Assembly (NCBI GenBank): GCA_027475525.1
Contig: JAMWFC010000132.1
Coordinates: forward strand, 915,074 to 979,073
Source: Macrolepiota albuminosa
Taxonomy: Eukaryota; Basidiomycota; Agaricomycetes; Agaricales; Agaricaceae
DNA length: 64,000 bases
Direction of reading: 5' to 3'
The notes below the pieces were generated by a model that made no database searches, was not told the origin of the DNA, and saw only the letters and a list, made by a program, of their open reading frames with translations. Within the stretch, counting starts at the first letter, position 1. The number at the start of each line of letters is the position of its first letter. Both the position numbers and the translations under genes were made by a program. This document shows, piece by piece, positions 11,830 to 23,500 of the stretch.

Positions 11830-13960
11830 GTCACTTTCATCTTGGTAGAGTTTTTCCTCCTGCTGAAAAAGTGTATCTATTTGTTGGTCTATGTCTGATC
11901 CCATGTTATTTATTACACGCTCAGGAGTATCAGCATGTGCTTGCAACCCATCTCTGATCCCTCTTGGGTTGTCGTCAAGGGTGTATCTGATGGTTGAAAA
12001 CACGTTCTCTCCTTCCCGAGAGGGCCTGTATTCATTTGTATCTATTTCTACTGTTCTGTGTATATTATATCTATTTGTTTCAGGAAGTTGGTTTTGGGTC
12101 TTGCACCCCTTTTTATCACAATGCTTAAGCAGGATCGCCACACAGCCTAACTCTTATGAATATGACACCATCTGAGCTTCTTGTCCTCTCTCAGATAGGA
12201 GGTCATGGTGGGATTACCTGCCACCCTTGGGCCCAGTAAATTCATCCCACCTTTTAGACCGGGGCTTAGTTTGTTATGCGTTCCAATTTGCCTCTTTACA
12301 AGAGCTAAGCCCAGTAATGCTCGTATATATTCATGAGGATTTTATTGTCATTCCTCATCTCACATCTTTTGTTCTCTTGCCTCCTTTGCATGCATAATAC
12401 TTGTTGGGATTGTAGCAATCATACATTTAATGACACTATCTGCAGTCACGTCTCTGGCCAAAGAAGAATCCTCTGCTTCCTCCCCTCTAGTTCTCCACTC
12501 TCCTCTTGTTCCTATTTCCACCTTCCTCATGGGATCTGTTGTAGCAGCTGGACATTGCAAACTCAGCAGACTCCTCAATCTTCTCTGTCGATTTACTGCC
12601 CTACCAACCATTTAGCGTGTTGTATTCGCATTGGCCTGAGTTATGGTCCACCCCTTTACAGTTGTTACAGTGCAGTCTATGTTCTTCATTGACTAAAGTT
12701 GCACTCCTACAGTCCATGTCAATAATTTTGCTTTCTCAGATGTGTTGTAATATTGTAAAGTAACTGGTCCACATCACAGGTGGTATCTGTCAGAAGAGGA
12801 CATTCCATAGCAGTTTTCTAGGTCTGAATAGCACTGTGTGGTCTACTGATTCCTTTCCTTTCACTAGTTTCACCTCAATGGTCTCAAAGATCTCTAAAGC
12901 CGGGCTGAGGTTGTGTTGGGAGGTAGTATCTCCAATCAGGCACCCTTTTAGCAGGGAGACCAGGTTCTCGTTCTCACTGAGAGCTTTTCTGATGATACTG
13001 GTTGCTGTTTCCTCCACCTCCATTATTGCCTCCTTGTTATGGATACTCATGGTGAAACCCTCAAGGGTGCATAGGAAACGTGGGAGGGGTAGGTTATACA
13101 GGACTATGAAAGCAGACACATCTGGAGTAGAAATGATAGGGTGTGTGAGGAGGATGTTGTTTGCACCTTGGGAGATTCCGGAGATTAGGAAGTGGTATGG
13201 GGGCCTCTGTTTGTCCTTCCTGTCCTTAATGATAATTTCATTTTCTGGTTGGGGGGTCGAGAGCTTTTCACATTCCCCAGTCATTCAAAAAATTAGTTCT
13301 TTCAAGCGGTCGCTGGTTGCCATCAGGTCTGTGTCCTTGCTTGCTTTCCATTCTCTTATCCATAGCTTGGGTTCAGGGTATGCATCAAAAGCTATCCTTT
13401 GGTCAGGGAGGAGGTTGAACCAAGGGGGAGCCGACAAGTGGATCACTGGAAAGCCCTCTATGGGCATTGGAGCATGTACTAGCGATTTTGGGAGCTGGTG
13501 GAGTATCTGCATATGAGGTGTGGTGTCGCCATCCCTGATTGTGGAGGGGTTAGTGTGTGTCTTCTTTGTCCCTTTTACTATCTATACTGGGTCATTTTTT
13601 TCCTTTTCTGTAGATGTTACTGGGGCCAATGGGTGGGGCTAAGAAAGCCTATTGACCCAGCAGGTGAATTAGGGGGAGTCTGTTCTATCATTGTAGTGTC
13701 CCCGTCCTTGTCTTGGGGGACCCCAGCTGAGATCAATAGGTCTGCTAAGCTAGGCAATGGGTTTACTAAGAGTGGGGAGGGGCTGCTCGATATCTTCTGT
13801 TCCGATTCCTCCAAATCTGATGTGAGGGGGTTAGGTTCGATGTGGCGTCGTTTCTTGTCATGGCTGCGGGTGCCTCTCTGCTTTTCAGGGCTCACTGATT
13901 GTTAGCACTTTTTCTGGTCTTCAGGTGTCTGGGGCATTCTCTTGGGAGGCTCCAGAGGGG
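11830..13960 (-). pseudogene. LINE ORF1 (Gag-like nucleic-acid-binding protein) remnant
   Basis: Reading from 13960 down: a Ser/Pro-rich charged N-part (13617-13895), a conserved core (13285-13512 then 12790-13284, same frame, separated by one TGA) with segments 'GFPVIHLSAPPWFNLLP', 'PPYHFLISGIS' and 'LPRFLCTLEGFT', then a CCHC knuckle with C-x2-C-x4-H-x4-C spacing near 12650-12690, and a hydrophilic tail (11812-12141). The core resembles ORF1 proteins that precede RT in agaricomycete LINEs. The coding sense continues on the far side of the solo LTR (11098-11331). Stops and shifts show it is inactive. Confidence 0.72.
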
Positions 13961-15413
13961 AAGATTGTGTTGTTTTAGATATGTTTGTATCCCAGGAAAA
14001 ATTTTTATTTACTAGTTTAACATGTGCATAGTGTGCCCCATCTTGGTGGGCATGTTAATTCATGTGGGGGCCTTTGTCTTCCAGTTTAATATAACCAAAT
14101 AGGGGTGGTAGAGTGAAAGTTCGAAAAAATTTCTTTTGGGGAAAACTGGGAGGGTGGGCGGACTCTTGGGCTGCTTGGGTGTCTCATGGCTTATGGAAAG
14201 CCCTTCTCTCTGTACTATGGTAGTGTGGGAGGGAAACCCTTTATAGGGGGGGGCCGACCTCTGCACTGTAGGCAGCTTCTCCATAGGAGGGATGAATGGC
14301 ACACCAGCAGGTCAGGCGTGGTGATGATGCCCAAATCAAGCTGGGTGCTGCATGGACTATCACTAGTACAGCTACTTAGCTGATATAGCTTTGGGCATGC
14401 TAAGTGTGTGTGAGAGTCCCAGACAGGTTCCAGAGAACACACAGTAAGCAAGAGGTTGGTGGCAAGGAAAGTGGGTGATTGGAGGCACTTGTGTAAGGCT
14501 CTAAAACGTGGCTACAGGGTGCTAAAAGTCACTAAGGGGGAGCGCTAAGAGCATGGGAAAGTCACTAAGGAAGGTGCTAAGTATTAGCACCTAGAATGTG
14601 ATAATAAAAGGATGAGATTGCTTAGCGGATCTAAGCACAAAAGCCAAGCCGTAGTTGCAAGGCACTAGAGAGAAAAAGAGATAGAAAACTAGAGCAGAGT
14701 CCTCTTGCTTGACATGGTCAACAGGAGGTAGTCTGTTGCATATGGTGACCAAAATGTTGGGATATGATCCCTACTGCCAAATTGATTCCTTGTATTACTA
14801 ACAAAAAGTAAGTATTTATAGTAAAGAAAGTTAGCTGACGCTAAGAGGTTAAGCACTGCTAGAAGGTGGTGAACTGATAAAAATGTAAGTAAATGCGGTA
14901 AATTGAATTGTATAGTAAAAAGGTCCATAATAATGCTGTCATGGAAATACTTCATCATTTCCCCTTGTAAGCACTGCCCACTGGCTAAGAGCATTATGCC
15001 AAATTGACTGATGCCAAGTGTCTGTGTAAATGTATAGCCTTGGAGTGCAAGTGGCAAGGTGTGGAGAGGTGTCAGTAGTGGTGCAAAGAATAAGTGGTGC
15101 CATAAAAAGTGGTCTGAAAGTAATTGGAGTCTGTAGCTGTGAGTTATTAGTGTAAAAATATGAGAAAAATAGTGCTGGAAGCGCTAGAGCATGGCGCTTC
15201 TGGTGGTACTAGTGGGCCAATGTGAGGTGTGGGTATTGGTGCTATCTGTAGCCAGCCACGATGCAGGCTCATCATTCTGGTGGTACTAGTGGGCCAATGT
15301 GAGGTGTGGGTATTGGTGCTATCTGTAGCCAGCCACGATGCAGGCTCATCAGTAGCTGCAGCTTCCAGTGTTAGTGGAGCATGTGGTGGTATTTGGTCAA
15401 GGGGCCTCCATTC
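13961..15413. other. LINE 5' region, no recognised gene
   Basis: This is a 1.4-kb stretch between the first ORF1 codons and the LINE target duplication. It has many short 'gctaag/cttagc' words, a Pro-rich minus frame (14060-14302) and a block at 14755 that starts TGTTGGGATATG, which looks like the edge of another LTR element. It also carries the 77-bp duplication at 15198-15351. It could be LINE 5' UTR, or a second element that landed next to the LINE 5' end. Confidence 0.4.
15198..15351. repeat. Perfect 77-bp tandem duplication
   Basis: 15198-15274 is repeated exactly as 15275-15351. It has the same period as eleven other duplications in the window and probably marks a contig join. Confidence 0.97.
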
Positions 15414-16264
15414 AAGTAAATCTCCAACGCAACCCTGGGTGCCAGAAGATGAAATATCTTCCACACTAGGATAAATTGTTTCCTGCATCCAGTGATTTAG
15501 GAGCTCATTTACCATATTAGATATGTAATGTCCTATAGATCAGCCAAACCACCAAACAAGAAACATGAAGGGTCTATCGTGATGAAACGTGCTGTAGTGG
15601 ATCCACAACCTGTATCCATCAACAGCAGTATGTGACGCCAAGGGTGCAGCAACCCTTACATCGGCTAATAATGCCATGTGACGAAGACCCATATCGCCTT
15701 GCTTGACACAGCACTATTATCTTTGCAGCCATTTTGCAAATGGGACAAACTCTCTTATCTATGTGAGATCTCAGAACACTGTAGGTCCTCTTATTCCTCA
15801 ATTCCAGATGTTTGCATATCAGACAATCAATTATGCCTTATGGAGGATTAATTGTGCTTGCAACTGTGTGTCAAATATTCATTACCACCCACTTCTCAAG
15901 GTGGCCCAAAGCTTTCTTGGAAGGCCCTCAATCATGCCATTTGAAGACACAATGACCACCCTTCCCTCTAAGCAGCATGCTAGGCAAGGAAAGCCGTCCC
16001 AGGCTGGAGAGTCGTATGCAGCTCAGTCGACAGCAAAGCTGACAACACAGGACATTCCCTCGCCAAAGCGTGACCTCTGCTTCTGGCTTGTCTTTGTATC
16101 TCTATGCTGCTGTACGCTTCTCTCAGCCATTGATCTCATATGTATTTTTTGCACCCTTCTATGCACGATGGCTGAAACACACACTCTTTACTGTCTATTG
16201 TCAGTAGGAGTGAGCACTGCGGCGCCAATAATTGTGCATACTCTCAAAGGCGATGCCTTTGCTT
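15414..16264 (+). pseudogene. Segmental duplication 1, copy A, right part: 5' fragment of the MFS gene
   Basis: This matches 41616-42470. It holds the upstream region and first exon of the MFS transporter (start ATG near 15934; exon ends 'LLSAIDL' before a GT-AG intron of the same length as in copy B) and the beginning of exon 2 up to 'LKGDAFA'. At about 16265 the similarity stops inside the codon stream and another duplicated block begins, so the gene has lost all but the first ~90 residues. The relic minus frame 15619-15801, also conserved at 41747-41995, carries a CxxC motif ('VCPICK') and may be a second, unrecognised gene. Confidence 0.85.
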
Positions 16265-16810
16265 GCTTCCTCATTGGCAACTCTGACAATAATATTGATA
16301 ACAAGATCTATATAGCCATCTCATATCATATTTCTATCTGTGAGCATTATTATTGATTGTGATACTAGCAGCTATTTTTTGCTGTTTTTCAGAAAATTCA
16401 TAAACTATTAGGAAATCAGCTCTAGACCAGTCTCTGCAGCTAAGAAATGTACCTTCAATGCTCTTAGCAGATATCTATGAATCCACCTACCTACAAAGAT
16501 AGGAGAAAAGTGAATTCCTACTCTTCTTAAAAGAGTTTATTATGCATCTACTGTACAATGACAGTCCACATTATGCCTCAATTGCACAGGGATGGGATGT
16601 GTGTTGTTAGAAGTCTAGAACCACAATGCAAAGTCATTGATTATATCTTCACACTCTGCAGATTATATTGTGCTGATGAATCACTCACCTCTTCCATGTT
16701 GCAAACATCACATCAAAGTATGTCAATCAACAAGCTCCACTGTCACTTGGAGGTTGTAAACCAGACTGACTTGCAGTAGGTCATCTGTCTTAGAGTAATT
16801 ACTGGTGTCG
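16265..16810 (+). pseudogene. Segmental duplication 2, copy A, left part
   Basis: This matches 60662-61212. Copy B keeps a longer open frame (60892-61230) with conserved residues such as 'PQLHWDEMCVVRSLEPQC' and 'VCRLYCADESL'; here that frame is broken (16558-16779 keeps part). The function is unknown. The last five bases (16806-16810, TGTCG) are the target duplication of the chromovirus. Confidence 0.75.
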
Positions 16811-17045
16811 TGTAGCGTAGTCCGCTATGTGGCGTTGTCCACATAGCTTTACTTACCTTACCGTAGATACTATTATATTATATTTATTATAATATAATAT
16901 TAATTTACATTATTATATAAATTAGTTTACCAGCTGCTTACAAAGCAGCTTAATTTTGTTTTACACTACATAGTCAATAGACCGGTCTGGTCTGATTCTG
17001 TACTGTGTGAACTTAAGCTCTCACAAATCCAGTAACTTCGTTACA
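16811..17045 (+). repeat. 5' LTR of the chromovirus
   Basis: It runs TGTAGCG...GTTACA and contains three strong hairpins: 16825-16832/16839-16846 (8 bp), 16871-16882/16888-16899 (12 bp, AT only) and 16932-16939/16943-16950 (8 bp). The downstream sequence starts with a T-run and has no obvious TGG-type tRNA primer site, so the priming mechanism is unclear; self-priming or an internal tRNA primer is possible. Confidence 0.97.
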
Positions 17046-17399
17046 TTTTTTTGAATCCGCCAGCTAGGATCTATTGCCTAGCATCCGACGTCAGTCGTTG
17101 AGTTCGTTGACAGAACTCTATCAGCTTCTCGAGCTTCTTGCACAGCCACACCGTGCAAATTTCAAACAGGGGATCGATGAGTAATCCCATACCTGCAGCG
17201 CCCACTGACGGCGGGCGAAAATGCCCACGACCTACGGGGAGACCCAGCAGACACCCAGGACGCGTCAGCGTCCAATGCGGGTCAGGTAAGACCCAAGGCT
17301 CGAGACCGAGGTCAGAGTACCGACCTAGCCGGGAATGAGAGCGAGGCCCGGAGAGCTGACAGCTCACAGCAGGACAGTCCGCAACGCCTCCAAGACAAG

Positions 17400-20300
17400 A
17401 TGCCCGGGGGATTAACGCCCCCAGTTACGCAGTTGCCAGGAGGACCGCGACGGTCTAGCCGATTGGCTTCCAAAGGACCCCCGCAGGACGGCCGACAGTC
17501 AACCGGCGCCTATGGCGCCCCAGGAGACGCCGAGTTGTCATTACGGACTGGGAGAACCCTCCCTGCGAGCCGGAGCAGTGGGACCAGGCGGTCCACAGCG
17601 GGCCCAATGCCTTCTAAAGTAGCGGAAGCCCGCTTAGAAGAGGTACCGGAGGAGGCTGCAAGGCCTGAAGTATACCATGCAGAAGATCGATTTCCGCGCA
17701 CCCCAGCAGTGGAGGAAGCTCCGGAGGTGGTAGAGCTTCCAGAGGAGGTGATGGAGTCATCAAGTGACGACGACGCCGGAGCAGAGGAACAGCGGCTGAA
17801 AACCGCGTACACCGTGCACTTGCGGGTGTTCTGGGACCTGCACTCAGAGGTGATGAAATACACCACCCAAGCGCAACTCGAGCGCTACGCGTCAGCCCAT
17901 ATAGTAGCACTTAGGCGACAACAGAGGTGATGAAATACACCACCCAAGCGCAACTCGAGCGCTACGCGTCAGCCCATATAGTAGCACTTAGGCGACAAGG
18001 GCATGAAGTGCCCAATGTATTCAGTACGAAATATACTGATTTGATGGTGAGAGTGCTCACTATGGAGCTGCAAATGTATGTGCAGCGTAAGGCCACACGG
18101 CAATCGGGGGTCTCGACCCCCTGGAGCCACACGTCCGAGGAATGCTTGGCACGACGCAATCAAGACGTCGGAATCGAGCTAGTGGAGGCACTAGCACGGG
18201 CGCAAGAAGTGCCCGAAGTACGACCGGTGAGTACTTTTTATACTCCAGCAGGACAAGGGTGGCGTGAGGAGCCCCCGCACATGCGTAACCATGACCGTAG
18301 GACAGATATGTCAGGTCCGGATGGGCACGATAGCACTGTGCTCAAAGTGGAAAGCGAGGCATCCGTGATGCCGCGCGTGCCCATGGCCGAAACGTTGAGC
18401 GACAGAGTCGCGTATCAGCGTATGCGCAATGGCGACCTAAGGACTAAGGGACAGTCCCTTATCGACGATCAGGGCATCGTATTCGAGGGCACTAAGCCCA
18501 TTGACGAGATGCGTCGTCAATTCGTCACGCAGGGTCAGGAGAATCAAGCTTCTCCAGGTTCAGGGCGGCGCAACGATCATGATCGAGGAGACTTCCTCGA
18601 TCGAGATGGCGCCACGAGACGTGATGTCCCTGGTAACGGCCGGGATGATGGCCCTAGGTCGATTCCTCGAGACGAGGGCAATTATGCCCACAGTCGAGGA
18701 GGCTCGGGACGTCCCCCGCAAGGTGGACGGGGAAAGTCACTTCCCCATGCCGCTGACTTGGCGACTAGATCCCCGGGTCAGCGGGAAGCCATCCGAATGC
18801 ATCGTGAGGCCATGCACGATCGCCTGCATCGAGTAGTCGATGATGCCCTGGGCGTAACCTTACGGTTACCAGACGGAGTGAAGCTGCGTAAAGCAGACAG
18901 TAGGCACATTCGCGCCTATACAGGCGCGTCCAAGTTCAGCGACCTGGAAGATTGGGCGATGGATGTATGCACCCATCTTGCCATGTGCTTATACGGAGGT
19001 GACCGTATGGAACGAGAACGAATTTTCGTTCTGCCTGAGTTCTTGGCCGGAGAGGCCATGGGTTGGTTTCGACGGGCAGTACTGCACGTCAATCGTGTCC
19101 AATATGACTGGACGTTTAAAGGAGTCCTTACAGGACTGTACGATCGATTTGTACACCCCTCAACGCTCCAGGATGCAAGGCGGGACTTCCAGTCCGCCAA
19201 GTACACCGAGAAGTTGGGAGTACAAGGGTTCTATGATACCCTTAATGACCATGCCCAGAACATGGCAGTATACCCGGACGGGTATACAATGCTCGAAACG
19301 TTCTTGGATGGCATTCCAGCGGATATGCGCCGCTATTTGATACGTGAGGACGGCTTGTCCCCAGAAGTCAACGATGTGGAAGAATTCGTGGCATATGCCA
19401 TCCGGTATGAGCAGTCTCTGAAGACTGCTAACCACTACGAACATCGGAGTGGACACAAAGGGGGATCCAGGCGACTACCGCCTGGTGGGACGCCCTCACG
19501 GGGTCAGCATGTGGGGACCTTCCTGGCCAAAAAGACCGATTTGGATCGTGACCGCAACACGCGGTTTGTTGTACGCAGGACGCCTGCTGCGAACCGGGGG
19601 CGGAGCCGTCCACGCCCAGAGCGGGCGCCGGATGGAGAACGTCCTAAACCAAGGCCGGACCTCAAACCGGCCAACCCACCAGGTCAGACGGGGACTTGCT
19701 TCGCGTGTGGCCAACCAGGCCACTACGCTACCAACTGCCCCGCGAAGCCAGGAGCCCCGAGGAAGGGGTATGCACCCCGCGCCCACCTTCGAGCTGCACA
19801 TACTGCAGCCGCGAGTGGGAGTGACGGAGACGTATCTGCCGATTCTGAGGCAGAGAACCCCACAAACGACCAGGAGCCCCCAGAGGAGGCATCGGGCGCC
19901 GAGCCCGAGAGTGTGGTCGTGGAGGGGGAGGAGTACGTCACAGTCAACGTATATGACGACGTCTACAACAATGAGTATTACAGTCGCGACAGCGACTCTG
20001 AGTGCCTAGCGGCGATGACGGATTGGCCGTCCACAAATGACCCCGAACGGAATAACGTGGTTCGGATGAAGAAGGTGACCCTTTGTCGTGCAGAGGGCAC
20101 TTTGCAGCGCCCTACATTGAAGCGAGCAGACAAGGAGTGCCTGGTCTCGTATGTGGACGTAGACGGCCACAAGGCATGGACCCTATGGGACTCTGGGAGT
20201 ACCACATCAGGCATAACGCCCCAGTTTGCCCATGTGTACGGAATATCCGTGCAGGAGTTGGATACGCCATTGGCGTTACAGCTGGGCACCGTAGGGAGCC

Positions 20301-20566
20301 GAGCCATGGTGCAGTACGGGACAAATGTGAATGTCCAAACGCCAGGCTCACGTAGCCGTGAATACATGGATGTAGCGAACTTCGATCGCTACGACATGAT
20401 ACTGGGAACGCCATTCATGCGGCGTAACAAAGTCATACTAGACTTTGACCAATGTCAGGTACTAGTGAATGGGAAAGTAATCCCAGCCGAACGAGCTACA
20501 GCAGACGACACTGATAATCGTCTGCGACGTCATCGCACTACGGAGAAACGCAAGGACTCTCCATGA
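17400..20566 (+). CDS. gag: Gag-protease polyprotein of the chromovirus
   Basis: This forms the virus-like particle and carries the aspartic protease. From the N-terminus: an acidic/Pro-rich disordered region; capsid-like helical core (~18840-19440, 'FLDGIPADMRRYLI'); an Arg-rich stretch; a zinc knuckle 'CFACGQPGHYATNC' (C-x2-C-x4-H-x4-C, ~19696-19737); an acidic linker; and a retropepsin-like protease with 'LWDSGSTTSGI' (~20187-20219) and 'YDMILGTPFM' (~20391-20420). The frame is interrupted only by the 77-bp duplication at 17845-17998; without it one frame runs from 17400 to the TGA at 20564. The frame is open back to ~17181, and an ATG in another frame at 17177 looks Gag-like, so the true start is uncertain. 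Pol follows in the same frame after the TGA. Confidence 0.88.
17845..17998. repeat. Perfect 77-bp tandem duplication inside gag
   Basis: 17845-17921 equals 17922-17998. It creates the only break in gag before the TGA: the first frame stops at 17928-17930, just inside the second unit. Confidence 0.97.
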
Positions 20567-20590
20567 CTTGGCCGGCGCAGAGTGCCGGCC
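20564..20590 (+). promoter_or_regulatory. Candidate stop-codon readthrough site between Gag-PR and Pol
   Basis: TGA at 20564-20566 is followed by CTT and then a perfect 7-bp hairpin: arm GGCCGGC 20570-20576, loop 20577-20583, arm GCCGGCC 20584-20590 (a U-G pair could extend it). Pol continues in the same frame immediately after the TGA and has no in-frame ATG until about 20621. A stop followed closely by RNA structure is the layout of programmed readthrough in gammaretroviruses. Readthrough here is an inference. Confidence 0.5.
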
Positions 20591-23500
20591 GTGGAGGATG
20601 TGGAGGAGGAAGTGCAGGCTATGCCTGGACTGAGCGCAGACCACAACGTGGTGATGATGAGCGAGGAGGAGTATCAAGCCTCCAAGAGGAGCAACAAGCG
20701 AATAATCGCTCCTGAGATTCGAGGCGCAAGGCCTCCAGACAAACGCCAACGCAAGGCGAGACGACGGGAGGACTCAGTGGATGTATGTCCACCTACGTCC
20801 TCACAAGTCAAGTTGGAAGACTTGGAAGATAGCGTCCGAGAGGCGGAAGCCTCAGAAGAGGGGGACACACGGTCCCTATGGGAGCGACCAGCCCCCCTAC
20901 CAGAGTACGACTGGGCATACGACCCCCGAATGCCGCAAGAGTGGAACAAGCTGGTGGCAGCCACGTGTGCGCAAAATGCGCACCAGAGACGGATGACCGT
21001 CCAACCAGCGTATCGCCAGCCAGCCTCGGACGAGGTGTCCGTAGCGTACTCACTTGTACGTGAGGGAAGAAGCCTCGTGGCTTATAAGGCAGCAGCAGCG
21101 GGTGCTCCGCTGAGACTACATATACCTGATGACAGTGTCAATCAAGTGCTTGCAATGCGTGAGCAGTATGCACCGCCGCCTTGGCCACCCTCAGAGATGG
21201 TGGAAGTACTTCCCCCAGTACGTATGAAGGGGAAGCAGAAGGCGACAAGCCTTCGTGAGGAAGATATCCCTCGGTTGCATCAGCAATGGCAAGAAGAATT
21301 TGCCAACATGGTCAACGGGACCAAGGAGGAGCTGCCGCCATGGCAGGAGGTGAACCATGAGATTAATCTCATAGACGAGAGCAAGCAGTATAAGTACCAC
21401 TTGCCGCGCTGTCCGCGCGCCCTCCAGGAGCAACTACGCGATAAGACTAATCGCTATTTGAATGCTCAATGGTGGTCCCCATGCACCACCGCTCAAGCTG
21501 CACCGTTATTGTGCATCCCGAAGAAGGATGGAACCCTTCGAACAGCTCTTGATGCGCGTCAGCGCAATGACAATACCATAAAGGATGTAACTCCTTTACC
21601 AGATCAAGAGGTGATCCGGGAAGACGTGGCTCGGGCGAAGTATCGCTCGAAGATTGACCTTACTGACGCTTATGAGCAGGTGCGCATTTGCACCGAGGAC
21701 GTACCCAAGACCGTATTTGCGTCGATCATGGGTACATTCACGAGCAATATAATGCAGATTGGAGACTGCAATGCTCCAGCAACTTTCCAGAGGCTAATGA
21801 CCTCTATTTTCCGAGACGTAATAGGACGTTTCATGCACGTCTACTTAGATGACATATTCATCTACTCGGATACCATGGAGGAGCATGAGCAGCACCTCAG
21901 AGTCGTATTCGAACGACTGCGCAAGTACAAGTTGTACTTGAAGTGGAAAAAATGTGAGCTCTACGCTCAGAGTATAGACTGCCTAGGGCATGTCATAGAC
22001 GAGCGGGGTATCCACCCTGATCAGGACAAGCTCGATCGTATTCGGGAGTGGCGCACACCCCAAAACTACAATGACATCCAACGATTCGTTGGCCTTGTCA
22101 ACTACATATCGAGCTTCTTGCCCGATGTCACAGCCTATACTGGGCCACTTATGGCCATGACGCAGAACGGGTTACCGTTCAATTGGAGGCCGTTGCACCA
22201 GCGGTGCTTTGAGATGGTCAAACGGATCTGTACAAAGACTCCGGTGATTCGACCAATCGACCCTAGACGGGACGAGCCTATATGGCTCATTTGCGACGCG
22301 TCCAAGACAGGCGTCGGGGCCATGTACGGCCAGGGAAGCAGCTGGCAGACGTGCCGCCCAGCAGGGTTCATGTCGAAGAAGTTCACGACGGCCCAGCAAA
22401 ACTATGCGGTGCACGAGTTGGAGACTCTTGCCATACTCGAGGCTCTCCTCAAGTGGGAGGATAAGCTGATGGGATACCCCATCCATATCATAACGGACCA
22501 CAAGGCCCTTGAGTTCTTTAAAACTCAGGTGAACTTGTCGCCGCGTCAGCGACGGTGGATAGACTACATGTCGAGATACCAGTTCGACATCACCTATGTT
22601 AAAGGTGAACTCAACAAAGTGGCAGACTGCTTGTCACGCTACTTTGAGAGTGATGTAGTCGGGGAGGCTCACGAGCCTCATGAGTATGTGCAGGCAGACT
22701 GCCGCATAGACCCTGATGGAGAGGATTTACCTCTCCACCGATACCAGGAGCTCAGGGAGCATGTCCTGGAAGTACGCGCTATGCGTGACGATGAACGGAG
22801 GCGAAGCACTCGCCTCAGAGAGCAGCGTGAAGAATGGGACGTAGCCGCCCAGTTGCTCAAGGAGCATGAAGCCGTGGACCCAGTGCCCACTAGGGAGCAC
22901 GAGCGCCACGATGTACCCGTTACGCTTGCGGAGATGCTCGAAGGCGAATTGCCTTCATCCCAGCCTCCTAGCCTGGTTAATGACGACTTCCGGCAGGAGG
23001 TGGTGCAGGGTTATGGCGATGATTCTCTTTTCGCCGAGATAATCGCCAATCCTGACGACCATCCTCGGTTCAGGCATGAGCCTGGTGGACTTATCATGAC
23101 GGAGAACCGTCAAGGGGTGGCAGTGGTATGCCTTCCCCGTACGCGAACCATTGTTACGCGGGTCTTGGACCAGGCCCATGCACTGGTGGGGCACTTTGGT
23201 GCCGCCCGGACGTTGGGCTACATCCGAAGGTGGTATTGGTGGCCACGTATGGCCCAAGAGGTAACCAAGTTCTGCGCCTCATGCGCAGCGTGTCAGAGGG
23301 CAAAGTTGCCCCCTGGATCCCCTCCCGGGAAGCTACACCAGCTACCCGTGCCAGTGAAGCCTTGGGATTCGATTGGAATGGATTTCGTCGGTCCCTTTCC
23401 TGAGTCCAGAGGGTTCGATTACCTCTGGGTAGTCATATGCTGCATGACGAGCATGGTGCACCTCATACCGGTGCGAACTACGCTGATGGCTAAGGAGCTG

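Larger units (their letters stand above)
6869..15413 (-). mobile_element. LINE (APE-type non-LTR retrotransposon), nested solo LTR inside
   Basis: Read on minus, this contains an ORF1 with a CCHC knuckle, then an ORF2 with a residual endonuclease end, reverse transcriptase, RNase H and a C-terminal zinc-knuckle-like region, and ends in a poly(A) tail (T-run at ~6871-6889 on plus). The flanks share an 8-bp direct repeat AAGTAAAT (6861-6868 and 15414-15421), and the duplicated locus shows the unoccupied site at about 41609-41616. The 5' 1.4 kb (13971-15413) has no recognised coding and may be a long 5' UTR or a further insertion. Many stops and shifts show the copy is inactive. The architecture resembles the Tad1/L1-like clades of fungi. 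Confidence 0.8.

Noticed and set aside
14755..15413. A separate LTR element at the LINE 5' end
   Set aside because: The TGTTGGG start and CA-like end are suggestive, but I find no matching second LTR or 5-bp duplication.
16807..17400. tRNA-type primer binding site after the 5' LTR
   Set aside because: The sequence after 17045 is a T-run and lacks a TGG-start match to a tRNA 3' end; left undetermined.
17510..20414. Long minus-strand frames opposite gag
   Set aside because: GC-rich antisense shadows; the plus frames carry the zinc knuckle and protease.
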